64,000 nt of DNA, from the NCBI GenBank assembly GCA_973895155.1, contig OZ316894.1, positions 4,092,001 to 4,156,000 on the forward strand, written 5' to 3'. How positions within the stretch are numbered: the stretch's first letter is position 1; every line of letters starts with the position of its first letter. The notes under the pieces are model-generated. The model saw only the letters and a list, made by a program, of their open reading frames with translations, ran no database searches and was not told the origin of the DNA. This document shows, piece after piece, positions 12,067 through 24,794 of the stretch. The translations under genes and the position numbers were made by a program. Source of the stretch: Marsupella aquatica (Eukaryota; Marchantiophyta).

Positions 12067-12438
12067 TTAATGCTGTACCCTGCTTGACACCTTACTGTCC
12101 AAGGACGACAATATCCTGGCATATTCCTGATTGAGTTTTCGTCCAACGTTAACATATGTTAAAGTTGTAGTCTGCTGCTGCAAGACGTTGTAGTCTGCTG
12201 CTGCAAGACATCCAACTCTGGGCCGGCGATTACTCCAATGTGGGTATTCTCTGTCACGAGCGTCGAGATATTTTGCTATCCTTGAACGCATGGCCACCTT
12301 TGACTTCCCAATATAATATCTACTGGAAAGAGTACTAAGGGCTTCAATCCCCTCCTCTCGATCAGACTTCAGCGGGCTCAACTTCCAACAATCAACCGTT
12401 GGGAAAAGACTGGTTGTGTACCCGGACATGATTGTCAT
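12067..12438 (-). CDS. hypothetical ORF, 123 aa
   Basis: The frame opens with a true ATG (MTIMSGYTTSLFPTVDCWKL) and ends in TGA at 12067. I recognise no domain, signal peptide or membrane segment. A 23-bp direct tandem duplication (GTTGTAGTCTGCTGCTGCAA plus GAC) lies within it at about 12145-12191. Because 23 is not a multiple of three, the two copies are read in different frames (LAAADYNV versus LQQQTTTL). That argues against long conservation as protein. It may be a chance frame or a fragment of a lost gene. Confidence 0.2.
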   Translation of the reverse strand: MTIMSGYTTSLFPTVDCWKLSPLKSDREEGIEALSTLSSRYYIGKSKVAMRSRIAKYLDARDREYPHWSNRRPRVGCLAAADYNVLQQQTTTLTYVNVGRKLNQEYARILSSLDSKVSSRVQH

Positions 12439-13627
12439 AGGGTGGCCAGTGCCTGAGTTCTCCCGTCACTCGAGTGAGTCCAAACTGGCATCGCGCGTTT
12501 TGTCACGAGGACTTTTTGCAACGCTGTGTGATTCCCAGACTGTCTAGCTCCAAGCGTTGAACATCTCCCACTATTTTCGGCCTTCTGCGTGACTGACTCC
12601 GAAGCAGAAATGACTTCGATCTACAGTAAAGTCAAGGGTCCACACAATAGGTACACGACGTGGCGGAGATTGAAGCACGGATATGAAGCAGCGTCAATTT
12701 GACTGCAGTAACTTGTAGCTCAGATGGGCAGGTCTGCAGCCCGATCATGAGGTTTATTTGAAGGCCAATGCACATTTAATTTCTGTTGTGTGCATTATTT
12801 CTACTTCCAATGACATTAAAATCACAGTACTCAAACGCAACGACCCTCGTTGGCTGGCGTCCCATCATCCCTAGTGATCGAGCCATTTGAACGAGTTCCC
12901 TCCTCTGCAATAGAGTCAGGCATGCATGCATGTCAATGCGTATGCTTGTCTTCAAAGACAAATGAAAGAAGCATCAGATATTTGTTTCTTATTACGCTCA
13001 TCCGACTCTGATCGATCAATTTGCACTCCTTCTAGCTTTACTTTTCTACTCAAGTTAGGCTTCACGTTCGTCAATATTGCAAGCTGAAATGAAATGAAAT
13101 ACAATAAGCATGGGCCAAATCAGCCGCGCCTAACATGAAATAAATATTACATCTGGAAATTTGAAATTATTATTAAGCCAGCTATGAAATTCAAGACTCG
13201 GTCACTTGTACACTACGCAGTCAATCCAATAATTGCCTATTTCTTGGGATCAAAGAACACGGATTATCTGGAAATTTAATACATTCTTTTTGTTGCCAAA
13301 TGTCTATTTTGATGGCATTAATCACAACAACAATGGAATTGAATCACAACAACAATCGCTAATCGTATATTTAGAGCTACTAGCGGAATTGTGCACTTGA
13401 ATATATATTGAAAGCGGCTCGGTAGACTCAGGTGGCTAGGTGCTCCGTAGTAGGAGTTTCAAACCATGTGCAGTTACATGCGGGACGGTGACTGAAGGCT
13501 CAGCAGGGGTTAATCAGAGAAAGGGTCAACTTAAACACATATCTAGCTACTGGAGTGCAGGATGCATAATTGTACCTGGCCCTCAGTATCAGTAATTTTG
13601 TCCCTCCTGACTCTCGCATTGATGGAC
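12439..13627. other. intergenic, no gene recognised
   Basis: Only short frames are seen. The right edge abuts the CACTA element. Confidence 0.45.
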
Positions 13628-13774
13628 AAACACTAGTACATTTTACCTCTTTTTTCCGATTCTCTCCACATCGGACGCCTTTGTAAAATAAAATTTGAAA
13701 AACCATATATCCGATACTACTAGCATCGCAACATGCCATTTTAATAGTATCGGATATCGACAATCGAACTTCTA

Positions 13775-13935
13775 TCGGAAAGTCCGATGGTGGGAGAATG
13801 GGAAAGTCCGATGGTGGGAGAATGGGAAAGTCTGATGGTGAGAGAATGGGAAAGTCCGATGCTAGGAGAATGGGAAAGTTCGATGGTGAAAGAATGGGAA
13901 AGTCCGATGCTAGGAGAATGAGAAAGTCCGAAGCA
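13775..13935 (+). repeat. left subterminal array of the CACTA element
   Basis: About seven units of 23-24 bp carry AAAGTCCGATG, followed by GTGGGAGAATGGG or CTAGGAGAATGGG. A chance minus-strand frame reads it as a repeated SDFPIL peptide, which I do not regard as a protein. Confidence 0.9.
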
Positions 13936-14784
13936 ATCAAAATGGGATATGCATTTCAGCGGACGTGACATGCTCAGGTCACCCATCTCTTCCTTTAATT
14001 GGGTTTCTACTTTCATTTGGAACTATGAACTAGGTGCCCATCTCCCTTGACATATGAACTCTTCAAATTTTCTCAACTAATTGGTCACCCATCCCAATTG
14101 CTATTCCTCCAACATGAGCTTAACTTTGTGGTTCTTATTCCTTATATTGTACATGCAAGCTTAGCACTTTTGTTGTTTGACTTAGAGTGTTTGGGGATTT
14201 TATACACTTGTGAGTTTACTAAGACCCATAATTTGGACCCATTCTTGATCCATTTTTCTCTATCATGAAATTAGATCTTTGCATCAAGTGACCTATTCTA
14301 GTTACCCTATTACATTCCCCTAGGAGAAACCAATAGAAATTTGGCAGGGGTCATTCATCGATAGTAAAGCCCTCCTTCATTAGATTTGATATGGGATAAT
14401 TATGGCTTATTAGTTATGGATGATATTTTGGTCCTGCCAAAGCCTCAGCATCAATGGCTCCTGATTGTCTCATCTTTTATCAACTATGTTGTTGTTGGAC
14501 TTGCAACAAAGACTACATGGGACAAGCAACCTCCTTCTAGATGATGTATTTTGGACTTGGCATGTAGAGCACATATTTCCGTAAGGGAACAATATGTTGG
14601 GTCTTGGAATGAGGCAAAAACAACACTCAAGTCCATTTGCCTCAAGTATGAAGTTATTCATGCATGCAAGAATGATTGCATCTTTTGGGAAGAGTATATC
14701 GGTGCAACCACATACCCCATCTAACACATCAAAACTTTTCATTCTAACACAATCAAAAAAAAAAAATTTGTCATAACCAGACTT

Positions 14785-14945
14785 TCCCATACTCCCAGCA
14801 TCGGACTTTCTCATTCTTCTAGCATCGGACTTTCCCATACTCCCAGCATCGGACTTTCCCATTCTTCCAACATCGGACTTTCTCATTCTTCTAGCATCGG
14901 ACTTTCCCATTCTCCTAACATCGGACTTTGCCATGTTAGCACAAT
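14785..14945 (-). repeat. right subterminal array of the CACTA element
   Basis: About seven units of the same repeat lie in the opposite orientation (CATCGGACTTTCCCAT). Together with the left array they could fold into a long imperfect stem across about 850 bp of unrelated internal sequence. Confidence 0.9.
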
Positions 14946-15268
14946 CGGATATAATATCCATTATTATTAACTATGGAAAGTTTCCGATCAATATTGTAAC
15001 GCACATCATTTTCGTTACAAAAAATATCGAACATATCAATCAAAGTTTCTGTTGAGGGATCCGATGTGTTTTCTAACGGATATGATCCGTTTTTTAACGC
15101 ATCGGAAAGGTTCCGTTGTCAATTATATCGGAAATGAAGATATCTGAAGCCGAGAGTATGGCATATTGCCATTTTTTGATAATCAGAATTTCCGATGCTA
15201 AAAGAATCGGACGCCGATTGTTCGCAAAAATTGAGCATCGGAAATCAGCTTAATATGTACTAGTGAAA

Positions 15269-18200
15269 TCTGAATTAAAACATGCTGTCATTGTATAACT
15301 GACGAAATGAGAAAAAAAGTCGTCTCACGGTGTATTCTGTTGTCAGTAGTTTTATCACTTGGAGGTATGCATGCAACTGGACCGCCAACCAGCGCAGACA
15401 TATGGCCTCACAATTAACTTCATCGTTTTTTCAATGGCAATATAGTATTTTGGTCGAAAGTAGTAACATAAATTCTGTCAGCATTTTGGGAGGTAAGAGC
15501 GAGCATAAGAGTAAGAATTAATTACTTGGAGACTACTCCCTTAATTGATCGAACTTCAAGTAACGCTGGAAGTAGAGACCTACAGCACTCCTTCAGCAAC
15601 ATGGCTTCCCGTTCAGCCATGTTGTATTTTCAGTTAGTGATAATCTTATGAGGGCACATGAATAATATAATAAATAAGTGTGGAGAAGACGGGGATCCAA
15701 ATTAACGATGTGTGCCAAAAATGAGTAGACAGACATGCATGATTGAGGTCAAAATGCTGGTGCTGTCTTTAAGGTAAACTCAGTCTAAACTCTGGTTCTC
15801 TTGTTCCCAAGGGACAATGCTAAGTGTGACGTGGAATGTCGACTTAGCTCTTTCGGATCATTCTTCTATCGGGGTAAACAAAACCTGTCACTTATGATTT
15901 CGATTCGGATTTTCTGGGTCTAAATCCACATCGTGAATATAAACGTGGCAGCGAAGAAGCCACACGTAGGGTCCTCGATCAGGGCAGCCATCCCAGTCTA
16001 AAGTAAGCAAGGTCGGTCAAGTATATCGGATGAATGGCATACCTGCTGACAGGTAGTTGCTTCCACCTTCCAAAGGACCACTAGCGTACATGGCACCGTT
16101 AGTATGCAACAAGACAATGTTAACGTATATGCTCCGGTGTATTCCCTGGGAATGCTACTGCTGGTAAGAGTGATACAGGCCATATATGTACTCCCTCGCA
16201 GCTCTTGCTCTCGCTCCAATCCATGGTGCAACATAAATTTCCGGCATCACACCCCACATCACATGCCGTGGTGGACCCGCAACACGTACTATAGCTAAGG
16301 AATGACAATGACGGTAAGAAGAGAGCTTCAGTCGACGTGTAATAAAATAATGCAGAAGAATGAGTGTGAGAAGTTCGATCTAGAGTTGCAATGTTTGTCG
16401 CTTGTTTGCTGAAGATGGTGAAAACGGCAATTGACTTGATACACCCCATTTTCCAACGTCATTCTCACGTACTAGTGCAATTTGAAGAATTGCATGACGA
16501 GATAAAATAAGCATTTTTGAGTGTAGGTTTTGGTCTGGCAGACCGAAATGTTCAGGGGAGCCCGAGTATGAATCCGAGTAAAACATGAAGCAGTGAATGG
16601 GGAATTGTCGTATATCTTTCCTTGTTATCAACTATGAAATAGAAGGTATAGAGACAGATTTCAGTTGGACTCGAATTCATCGGGCGCTTGAAGTACCATT
16701 TCGACGTGAGAGGCCAGGTGAGCAGTACCTTCGAGGTGAATTCCACGATGACTGAGGGCTCGGATTGGAGACTTGCACAGCAGACAAGATAGTAAATCTA
16801 ACCAGGTGTCACGTTTCCTGTACTTGACAAAGAGTATCCTCACTTCATCTCCTTGGTGACCAGGAAGGACCCTATCACGTCTCGAATCCATACAATTTAG
16901 TAAAGGCTCAAGTAGAAGTTACCGATGGCCGGAGAACAATTTCTCTCTCCTTGCCAACGAGGTTAGTACCCCGGTTAGTACATTGTAATTCTATTGGTAG
17001 CTGCGGTTAAACGTATGAGCTGGATCAAATCAGATTATCTTCAAAGTAGTTGATGTTATTTTAGCTAGGTTATTAATGCATGCGCCTCTCTAGAATACTT
17101 CAAACACCCCGAGCTGGCGCAAAGAAAAGTAACATCCGTTTCTCGGCACCAAAAATAGATCTTCGTGATACTAGCTAACTAATTAAGTTTCATAGGCCCA
17201 AAATTCGTTTCCGTACTTAGTCATTTGACTATGTCGACAGATATATTTCTCGATGTAAACAGCTATCAATAGTCAGCTTCACAATCAATTCTAAAGTACC
17301 GTAGGGTAATTCAAAGACTATCAGTGCTGACGAACACTAGCTGAGCCATCAGAGGAAGTGATTGCAACTGTGGTCTGGACGAAAGCTTGAGAAGCATGGA
17401 GGCGGGAATGGAGGGTTCCTAATTAACACCCAACTTCCAAATACCCACCAATTAAAGTGAAAGTTTCTGTTAGTTTCCTGTTCCGTGGCCCATCCCCTGA
17501 GCCATTCCCTTAGTAGATCATACTGCGCGTTAATGTTTGGTTGACTTCTATGGCCCATATTTTTCCCAATAAATTAATGTGCATTCATTACTCCTACACA
17601 CAGCCATATCTCCTTGTCGAGAAGCACGCCCGGAAGCACGTCAAGACAACGTACTATTGAAATGAAATAATCCCAAATTCCCCGGGACTCGAAGAAATAA
17701 TCACGGACAGTCTATGAGTCCCACACTCCCTTGCATTCGAGAGTCTTTCCTGAATATTAACGAAATTATAATGTATCCAAAGTAGTCAATGGTTGAAATT
17801 CAAGGGAATCTTCGGAATTATAGGTTTAAGGGTTTCGTGTGAGTCTTCCCAGGAATATCCAACTGATTAGAGCATCCTCGATCAATGCGGCGATTCGGGA
17901 CCTTCTGGGTACGGTGACCGTCCGCCACAAAATGTAACCAATCACGTACGACTCTTCATGAGCCCTTCGACCCCCGAAAACACACACCATGGGGGATATT
18001 CAATAAAGCTTTAAAGAGATGGTCAACATGAAAATAAAAAAACTTCAGGACCCTTGCAAAGAATCTAGTCCTTCAGCCGATCTAGAATCTTGTCACCGGA
18101 TGCCTCTGGGCAGACACTAAGTCTCATTAATGACAGGACATCTTCGAAGAGGTGTGCTTGACAGCCTGGGGCCCTGGGTGGACTTTCAAGTGTTAGAGCA

Positions 18201-19196
18201 ATCCCCTGTGCCCTGCCATGATGCTCGAGGAGTAGAACTACAAACCGAATATTATACCCAAATGACGAGGGTGGCCAGTTGTTTTAAAAATTGAATGATA
18301 TGACAAATATATCATAACGATACAATCAAATTTAACTAGTTTCATTGAAACATCTGACCTTTAACACGGCTGGATTTGGTCTACAAGGAGCTCCTCCTAC
18401 AGTCAGAATGAAGGATATGACAAACAACGTTGGCTCGCAACGAGGGAATCGAATGTAACAGATTCCAAACATGTGGCGCTAGCATCGGTGGGCCATTATA
18501 AGGATTTGGTCTTAAATGGCTTGGCCTACTTCGATCCATACCAGTTTGGTTCGGACACCCACTCCAAGAGCAACGAACACGGTGGAACACACATACATAC
18601 TGTAGGCTAAGAATTTCAACGGCTGAGACTACAGAGTACAGACTTCGTGGTATTTGTGGAATCTATTCCTTTCCTGATACTCTCACTTTATTCAAGCGAT
18701 GTCGTTGCTTGAAGGCTAAAACTAGGAGTGAGGCAGTTCATGTCTTTCAGCTCTAGTTTTTTCTTCATCATTCCTCACTGTTCAAGTGTAAAGACCATGC
18801 ATTAGGTTCACACTTAAATTTTGAATCCAGTCGAGTCAAATTGTCTTGAGATCCGTTCTTGACGAGGATAGATTTCTATTTAGAGAGAGTAATGGATCTG
18901 ACTGCCAAACGTTGCTTCCTGTGATCAAGGACGTCAGACGCGGACGTAGCCTTCACACTGTCTATTGCCAACGGATTTGGGCCTGTTGGGAAAACCCTCG
19001 GAATCACTCCGTACATAATGGACACTAGTTCTTCACTATAGTAACGCTTCGAACCCATGAAAGTCTCGCCCCCATTGTCCGTGGCTATAGGCTTCCTCTA
19101 GGTCCTTCTATAGGTTTGTCTTCAGGCTTTATAATATAGATTATTAGAATAGCATTAGCTCAGAAGCAAATCTCGCCAAAATCATTCCATTTTCAA
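15269..19196. other. intergenic, no gene supported
   Basis: This is nearly 4 kb without a recognisable gene. One minus-strand frame, 16661-16891, starts with ATG (MDSRRDRVLPGHQGDEVRIL) and has a donor-like GTACTG after HLEG, but I know no family for it. The rest holds short frames only. Confidence 0.4.
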
Positions 19197-22100
19197 TCAC
19201 TGGAATTCTACATCAACACCAAAGCGCAGCACTTTTTTAGGCACTCTAGAGCTTCTGCGTCCCGCTTGAGGTACTTGGTCTAATGCAGTACTATTTTTGG
19301 CAGTACGAATAATCTCAGGTAATACTATCTTTGCGTCAAAGAGACTGCTACTTCTTTTCGGTGCCTTGGCATTCACACTTGACCATGTAAGATCATCTAA
19401 GTTGCCAGGAAAGTCAACCAACCCCCCTGCAGGAATATCCTTCAATGCCTGATGCTCCACAATCCTCCCATCCATGATTTTCCTCTTCCTGCAATATTTC
19501 AGGCAAAGCAATGTGTGGGTACTATATCAGATATATAACCACATTCGAGGACAGCCTCCTCCGCAAGACAATTAGGAGCCCATCTCTAGTGGGAAAGAGT
19601 CTCTTTAGTACCCTTTAGCTCTTGGTTAGCAAAGCAAGAATGTTAAAAAATCTACAATTAATTGGTGGCAACAGCTTTCCGTATGTGAATTAAAGATGGA
19701 GAATATCAGGAGAGCAGTAAATACACAAAAATTTGGACTTGGGTGCCAGACAGAACCTGAAACTAATAGCTGCAGTCGCTTCCTTTGTTTTCTTCACAGA
19801 AGCATCCTTCTTCTTAGGTCTAGCTGATTCAGTAGCTTTGTGGATTGAAGTGATATTATCAAGTGGTCTAGCTTCCTTGAGAGCATCCTCGCCCACTGTC
19901 TTGTCCACCCCATTGTCCTTGGTTTTCTTCAGAGGCTGACAAACCTCACATGCGTACACAGTTCTGCAACGACCAAACAAATTTCACATTCGGACACTAC
20001 TTTCTGAAACCAAAGTCTTTTTGGAGAGAGCGAACACAACCAAACCAGGGTTCCTTGAAACCATTGTCCTTGATTTCTTTCAGAGGACCCTTAACGAGGA
20101 ACTCACAAATTGCTTCCCCTACGTGCCATACCTTGCAGCAGATTTCCAGCTACGCACAGTAGCCCCACATCGCTGACACATCTCATGGCTATATACATAA
20201 CGCCTCTCTCCTGACTTCAACTTTGAGTACGGTTTACCTGTCAGTTTCAAGAAATCTCAATAACTTACGGTATGAATATCTGTCATCATATGATTAGATC
20301 TCTGGGATTCCCGTCAACTCTTCCCACAGGACTGATTCTAAACAACCTACCTGATTTGTTGATAGATTCAAAAACTAGAAATCAACCAAGAACAAATCAA
20401 CCATATACATCACCAAAAGGAGCATAGTTTCTTGACTAGGTGGTAGATTCAAAGTAACCAAGGAAGTGAAGGACAATAGCTGCCCAGGGTATTAACTTGC
20501 CTGCTTCTTCTGGGGAAACAGTCGTGATGGAACCTGTAGTCACTCCTACTTTTAATAATCGTACACTCTGCATTTTCCACCATGGTCCATGTCAGACTAA
20601 GAAGTGACATTGTTTAACTGTAAAGAAGACCTACACCAGGTGCATGGCAATCAAGAATTGAAGATAACAGTTAAACACAGCTGAGGAGTATACAACTGAA
20701 GAAAACCGATAACAAAACTTCCGCTGCATCTTCCATGAGTAAAGAAAAACGTACGCAGCATTTAAGAACACTCTTGCTATCTACTCATCGAAAGCAAGAG
20801 TGTTCTCATAGAACTACTATCTGACTATAAATTATTGTTAGACCATGCCCAGGAAGGCAAATAAAAACCTTGTCAAAACATCTTAACATTGTTAGAATTA
20901 CATTACTCCACAGTTCTTCAAAGATTGATCGGGAAATGGTAGAAGCTCGCTGATCTGGATGCACTCCGCATACAAAAAGAATTTCTGCCCAAAAGATATA
21001 ACAAGGTCGTAGACACGCATGGTCAGAGATGGAAAGGTGAGCATGCATTGTACTTGGTCATGGGAAAATCCAAGTGAATATTCCAACCTAAACAAAGACA
21101 GCTCAACTTGCAAAAACTTCTTTGACAACCTTTAATCAAAAACCACACCTGTTCGATAAATGTTGCCAATTCCAGCAATGAAAGATTGCTCCATAATAAT
21201 GCCTCCGATTGTCTTTTTGCTTTTCTGTAAGGCAAGAAACAAAATTGAAATGCCTTCTGAGACACAAGGAACCGGTCCAGAACTCAGTTATTTCTCTCAT
21301 TCGTCCCTACTATTACAATATCTAGCCCTACTAAACACTCTCCACACATATCATTGCTGTTGAGGAAGACGTATTTGCATTTTCAATACAAAGATTAGTA
21401 TCGTGTCCAGGCAAAAATATCAAACATGACCATCATCCTTTTGCAGGGGCTATGAACCCCTACTTGCATCTTGCTCCACACTATCTCCTTATCTGCATCA
21501 TCACGGAGAGGGTCTGGACCTAGCTCTGCTATCCTTTTCCTGACAGCCAAAGGAAAATATTGAGACAAGATGTCTTACATTCATCAAAGTTCGTTACAGC
21601 GCCACCGGGTGAGAAGGACAGGCTTCCGAGAAATCAAGTTGATGGACATGTCATTCTCACCCCTAGCAAGATATCTATTAGTACTGACAATCAAGAACTG
21701 GGGAAGAAAAAGCATTTGGCGTAACATGTACATCCGCCAGAACTGAGAGTCGTTGGACGTACACCTCTAGGAATGCATTGAGAGGAACAATAATTGTCAA
21801 TTGAGGTAGAATGGCGTTTACCTTTGGACCTCAATACCTCCATGAACACGCATTGAGATAGTAATTGTCAAAATGAAGTAGAATGGCGTTTACCTATAAA
21901 CCTCAATACCTCCATGAACACAAAGTTGAGCACTCAGATGGGCAACCAATTTCTCCTTCTTGTTCTCCAGTTTCAAGCGAGTTTTTTCCCTCGGCTCAGG
22001 TCCTGCATTGCAACGGGAGACTTAGCAAGTCTCTATCTCTCACCGCACAACAATATAGCAAAAACATCCGCATTTGCGCACTTAACTTGAATAATCTCTA

Positions 22101-23145
22101 GTACCTAGACAGTTTTATCTACAACTATACAGAGAGTCATTTTAAAAGATTATCAACCAGGACTTCAAACTCAATAAGAACACGGACAAGCAGACCATAG
22201 AAAGATAGACTTACCAGGAGAAGCGAAGGTGCGGAAAGAGCCCGACATGCCAAAATGAATATGGACAACGATGACATCATCAGGAAGTTTCGCCAGAGTT
22301 GCTTTCTCCAATTTCTTTCTGGTAAAGAACTGCAGATAGACGAAGGAATCAGCTCATCAAGTCGTATTGCCGTTGCAGTTCATGGCAATTAGCAATATCA
22401 TGTAATCCACCTACGGTCAAGCTATCATTGAAGTTAATCGCAACTGGGACTTGAAACAAGGATTCAAAATCTGCACTTGACATAAAATGAAAGTGAGAAT
22501 TAAATCTCTTTGGTGACACAAACCCCTAATTGAGCCTACTTAAGAACATCGGGAACTTCCGGTCAAGACATTAGCCTGTCGTTGATCGAACCGGTGGGCA
22601 GGGCTCTCACATAGAAAATGTTCTTCCCATGGGCTTCAATGAGAGACACATAGCATCCATCAATCGCACTCGCCCCCTCTGTAAACCTGCCACTAGGAGA
22701 TGTCGCAGAAAAGGCCTGTAAAACAGACTAGATGAGATCACCTGCAACTGAATCGATATAACTATTCGCGAAGAGAAGCAGGAGTTGGGATCTAGGCTTC
22801 GAGAGTGAAGCCTCTAGACCGTGACTCTATGGCCCCACTCAAAATGATGATCATGCATGATAATTTTTGTTATCATTTCTATTGACATACAAAGAATGGG
22901 CATTCAGGATCGTTCAGGTTAAACAGGCAACGGTGTACGTACAGGCCCCTGCATACGATTTTCAGAAATGTCACTCCCATAGGACAGAGCTCAAAATATT
23001 GATACTAAATGGTGAGGATTATTGATGAAAGCGCACTAGAATTTGGCCCTTTGACCCTTCAGAACAGCGCTTGGATTGATACCTTTCCAACAAGCACCCG
23101 ACGATGAGCGATGGCCACCCGGTGAACGCCTGGGCCTTCCACCAT
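19197..23145 (-). CDS. Fpg/Nei-family DNA glycosylase, copy 1
   Basis: Eleven exons (minus): 23083-23145, 22611-22715, 22215-22329, 21894-22002, 21464-21539, 21149-21224, 20902-20984, 20501-20567, 20132-20237, 19757-19963 and 19197-19488. Phases agree throughout, giving about 432 aa. The family excises oxidised bases and cuts the abasic site. Landmarks are MVEGPGVHR at the N-terminus, ATSPSGRFTEGASAI, the hairpin lysine in HGKNIFY, HIHFGMSGSFRTF, LGPDPLRDDADKE, the helix-two-turn-helix GGIIMEQSFIAGIGNIYRT, HPDQRAST, and a C4 zinc finger (MCQRCG ... VYACEVCQ). The order resembles actinobacterial Nei-type enzymes more than plant FPG1 (MPELPEVE). The nucleophile Pro2 is valine, as in animal NEIL3. 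Intron 8 has a GC donor (AG|GCAAGT), supported by equal exon length in copy 2. The C-terminal 165 aa or so are basic and Lys-rich. The gene diverges from copy 2. Confidence 0.9.
21797..21930. repeat. 72-bp tandem duplication over exon 4 donor
   Basis: The block holding AGAATGGCGTTTACCT and CCTCAATACCTCCATGAACA occurs at 21809 and again at 21881. The duplicate contains the last bases of glycosylase exon 4 plus its splice donor, so a decoy donor sits 72 bases inside intron 4. Reading through to it meets a stop codon at once (AGG TAA). Confidence 0.85.
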
Positions 23146-24794
23146 TGTGCCTGGACTTCTCCACCTCCTCCACCGACCCACCCTACCTCTCTCCGCTGTT
23201 TCACGGCAATGCTAAGTGGCTGAATCTACTACTTTCTCTCAATCGGTGCGTCTTTAGCTCTAAACCACAGGGCTATGGAATGGTGCCCCTTTCCGTCCAA
23301 CCTCGTGCTCGTGGATCAAGAAATAGAGTCCACCTTGTGTCCCTATCCGCTGTCAAAAATAAGAGTCTGCACCCAAAAATTGAAGTTATCAAATGTCTCG
23401 ACGGGTGCTGCCTTAAGAGACTTGACTTGTAAGTATCATCCATTCATTTTCTCAATGTGGGTATCTCGCTGCCAGCAAGAACTCCTGGTGCTCCTTGAAG
23501 CCTAGTTGTGAGTAAGAGAACAATTCACTCTATTGCAACTCTGAGCCGACTGCACATTTTGCCAAAACCCCTGTCTCCTCTCCAATCCTCTCTTTGCGTA
23601 AACCCTCAACCCTCAACCCCCAGAGCTGATCGCACGACTGAAAATCGTCCTCCTCAAAATTTTCGTACAGATCCGAATCATCTAAGTGCCCTAAGTACGA
23701 GAGCGTACACCTCAAGCCAAGTGTATGCAGAGAATTTGATCAAAGTAAACCAAAACTATCCAGGGGAATATTGGGTCCAGTTGCAAACGCAACTCAGTTA
23801 TGGGGAGGACCATATTAGGTCCTTTTGCCATTCATACTAAAGAGTTACGGGTGCCTATGTCTGGTCTCCTCTCCTTGCAATGATCATTAGTTAGGATCCG
23901 AGGGGACTATTTCGACAAAATAATGGACCTGAGTAAGCCACGTTAGTGAACACTACCCGTCGACTATCCAGAGAATAGTCCCCTTGGTCCAACGGTCATT
24001 CTTGTGCAACTGCTCCATCCATTTGGAATCTCGAACCCAATATGCCACTTGACTGAACTCTGCCATCCAGAACACGTTGACGCTGGAGCTGCAACCACAG
24101 GGATCTCATATGGAGGCATGGAAAATTCAGAAGATTGGAAAATGCAACACCTGAAATTGAAAAACGGGAGGAGAATGGAAACTCCAACAAGGAGTATGTC
24201 AGAGACCTGAGGAAGTCTCCAGAGTGGTTTAAATTACGGACCCAAGGGAAGGATGTGCATCTCTCCACAGCACTGCACGCACACCATGTGAATCTAAGAA
24301 CAGTGAGGTTTTGAATTGTGACCAGACGCTGCAGGTGAAAAAAAGCCACTAGCGTCAAGCCAACGGTCCCCGCTCCTGGATGAATTTGACTCAGTGTTGT
24401 TTCTTGCGAGAAATGGACTCTAAAATAAGCCCTATTGCAAACATTGAGTTGAACGTTCAGTCAACGGGTTGACCTACTTCAGGAATGATGTAGAACTGCA
24501 GAATCATTCTCTTTCTGGGAGAATAAAGGGATAATGGGAACCCCCAGGCGTAGCGTGAAAATCCCGGCGAACCACGATCCAGGATCAGACCACGATTCTT
24601 CCGGTCTTAGTGCTCCACTTCTCTCTCCACTGCGGAAAGAGACCGCATTGTGTGATTGTCTCAAATTGGGTGCCCAGGACATTGTTGTAGAATAGTTCGT
24701 TCAGAAAAGATCCGAATATCAACAATCCGACCAATTTCAGCTGTCGAACAAGCAGAGGAAGCAGCTGGAAAGAGGATTTGAACCAACTGCTGCG
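23146..24794. promoter_or_regulatory. shared intergenic region of the divergent glycosylase pair
   Basis: The two paralogues start at 23145 (minus) and 24795 (plus), leaving 1649 bases between the start codons. Several frames here lack splice support or family resemblance. Any promoters for both genes must lie here unless there are upstream non-coding exons. A bidirectional promoter is possible from geometry, but I see no diagnostic motif. Confidence 0.4.

Larger units (their letters stand above)
13631..15265. mobile_element. non-autonomous CACTA (En/Spm) transposon, complete
   Basis: The element begins CACTAGTACAT and ends in its exact inverse ATGTACTAGTG. It is flanked on both sides by the trinucleotide AAA (13628-13630 and 15266-15268), the 3-bp target duplication typical of this superfamily. 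Just inside both ends are clusters of short repeats built on AAAGTCCGATG and its inverse CATCGGACTTT. Such subterminal motifs are the transposase-binding region in characterised CACTA elements. The 1635-bp length and absence of any transposase frame make it a deletion derivative that would depend on an enzyme encoded elsewhere. The intact ends and TSD suggest a fairly recent insertion. Confidence 0.9.

Noticed and set aside
13500-14961. Repetitive peptides (SDFPIL repeats, MGKSDARRM repeats)
   Set aside because: They are translations of the CACTA subterminal arrays, not proteins.
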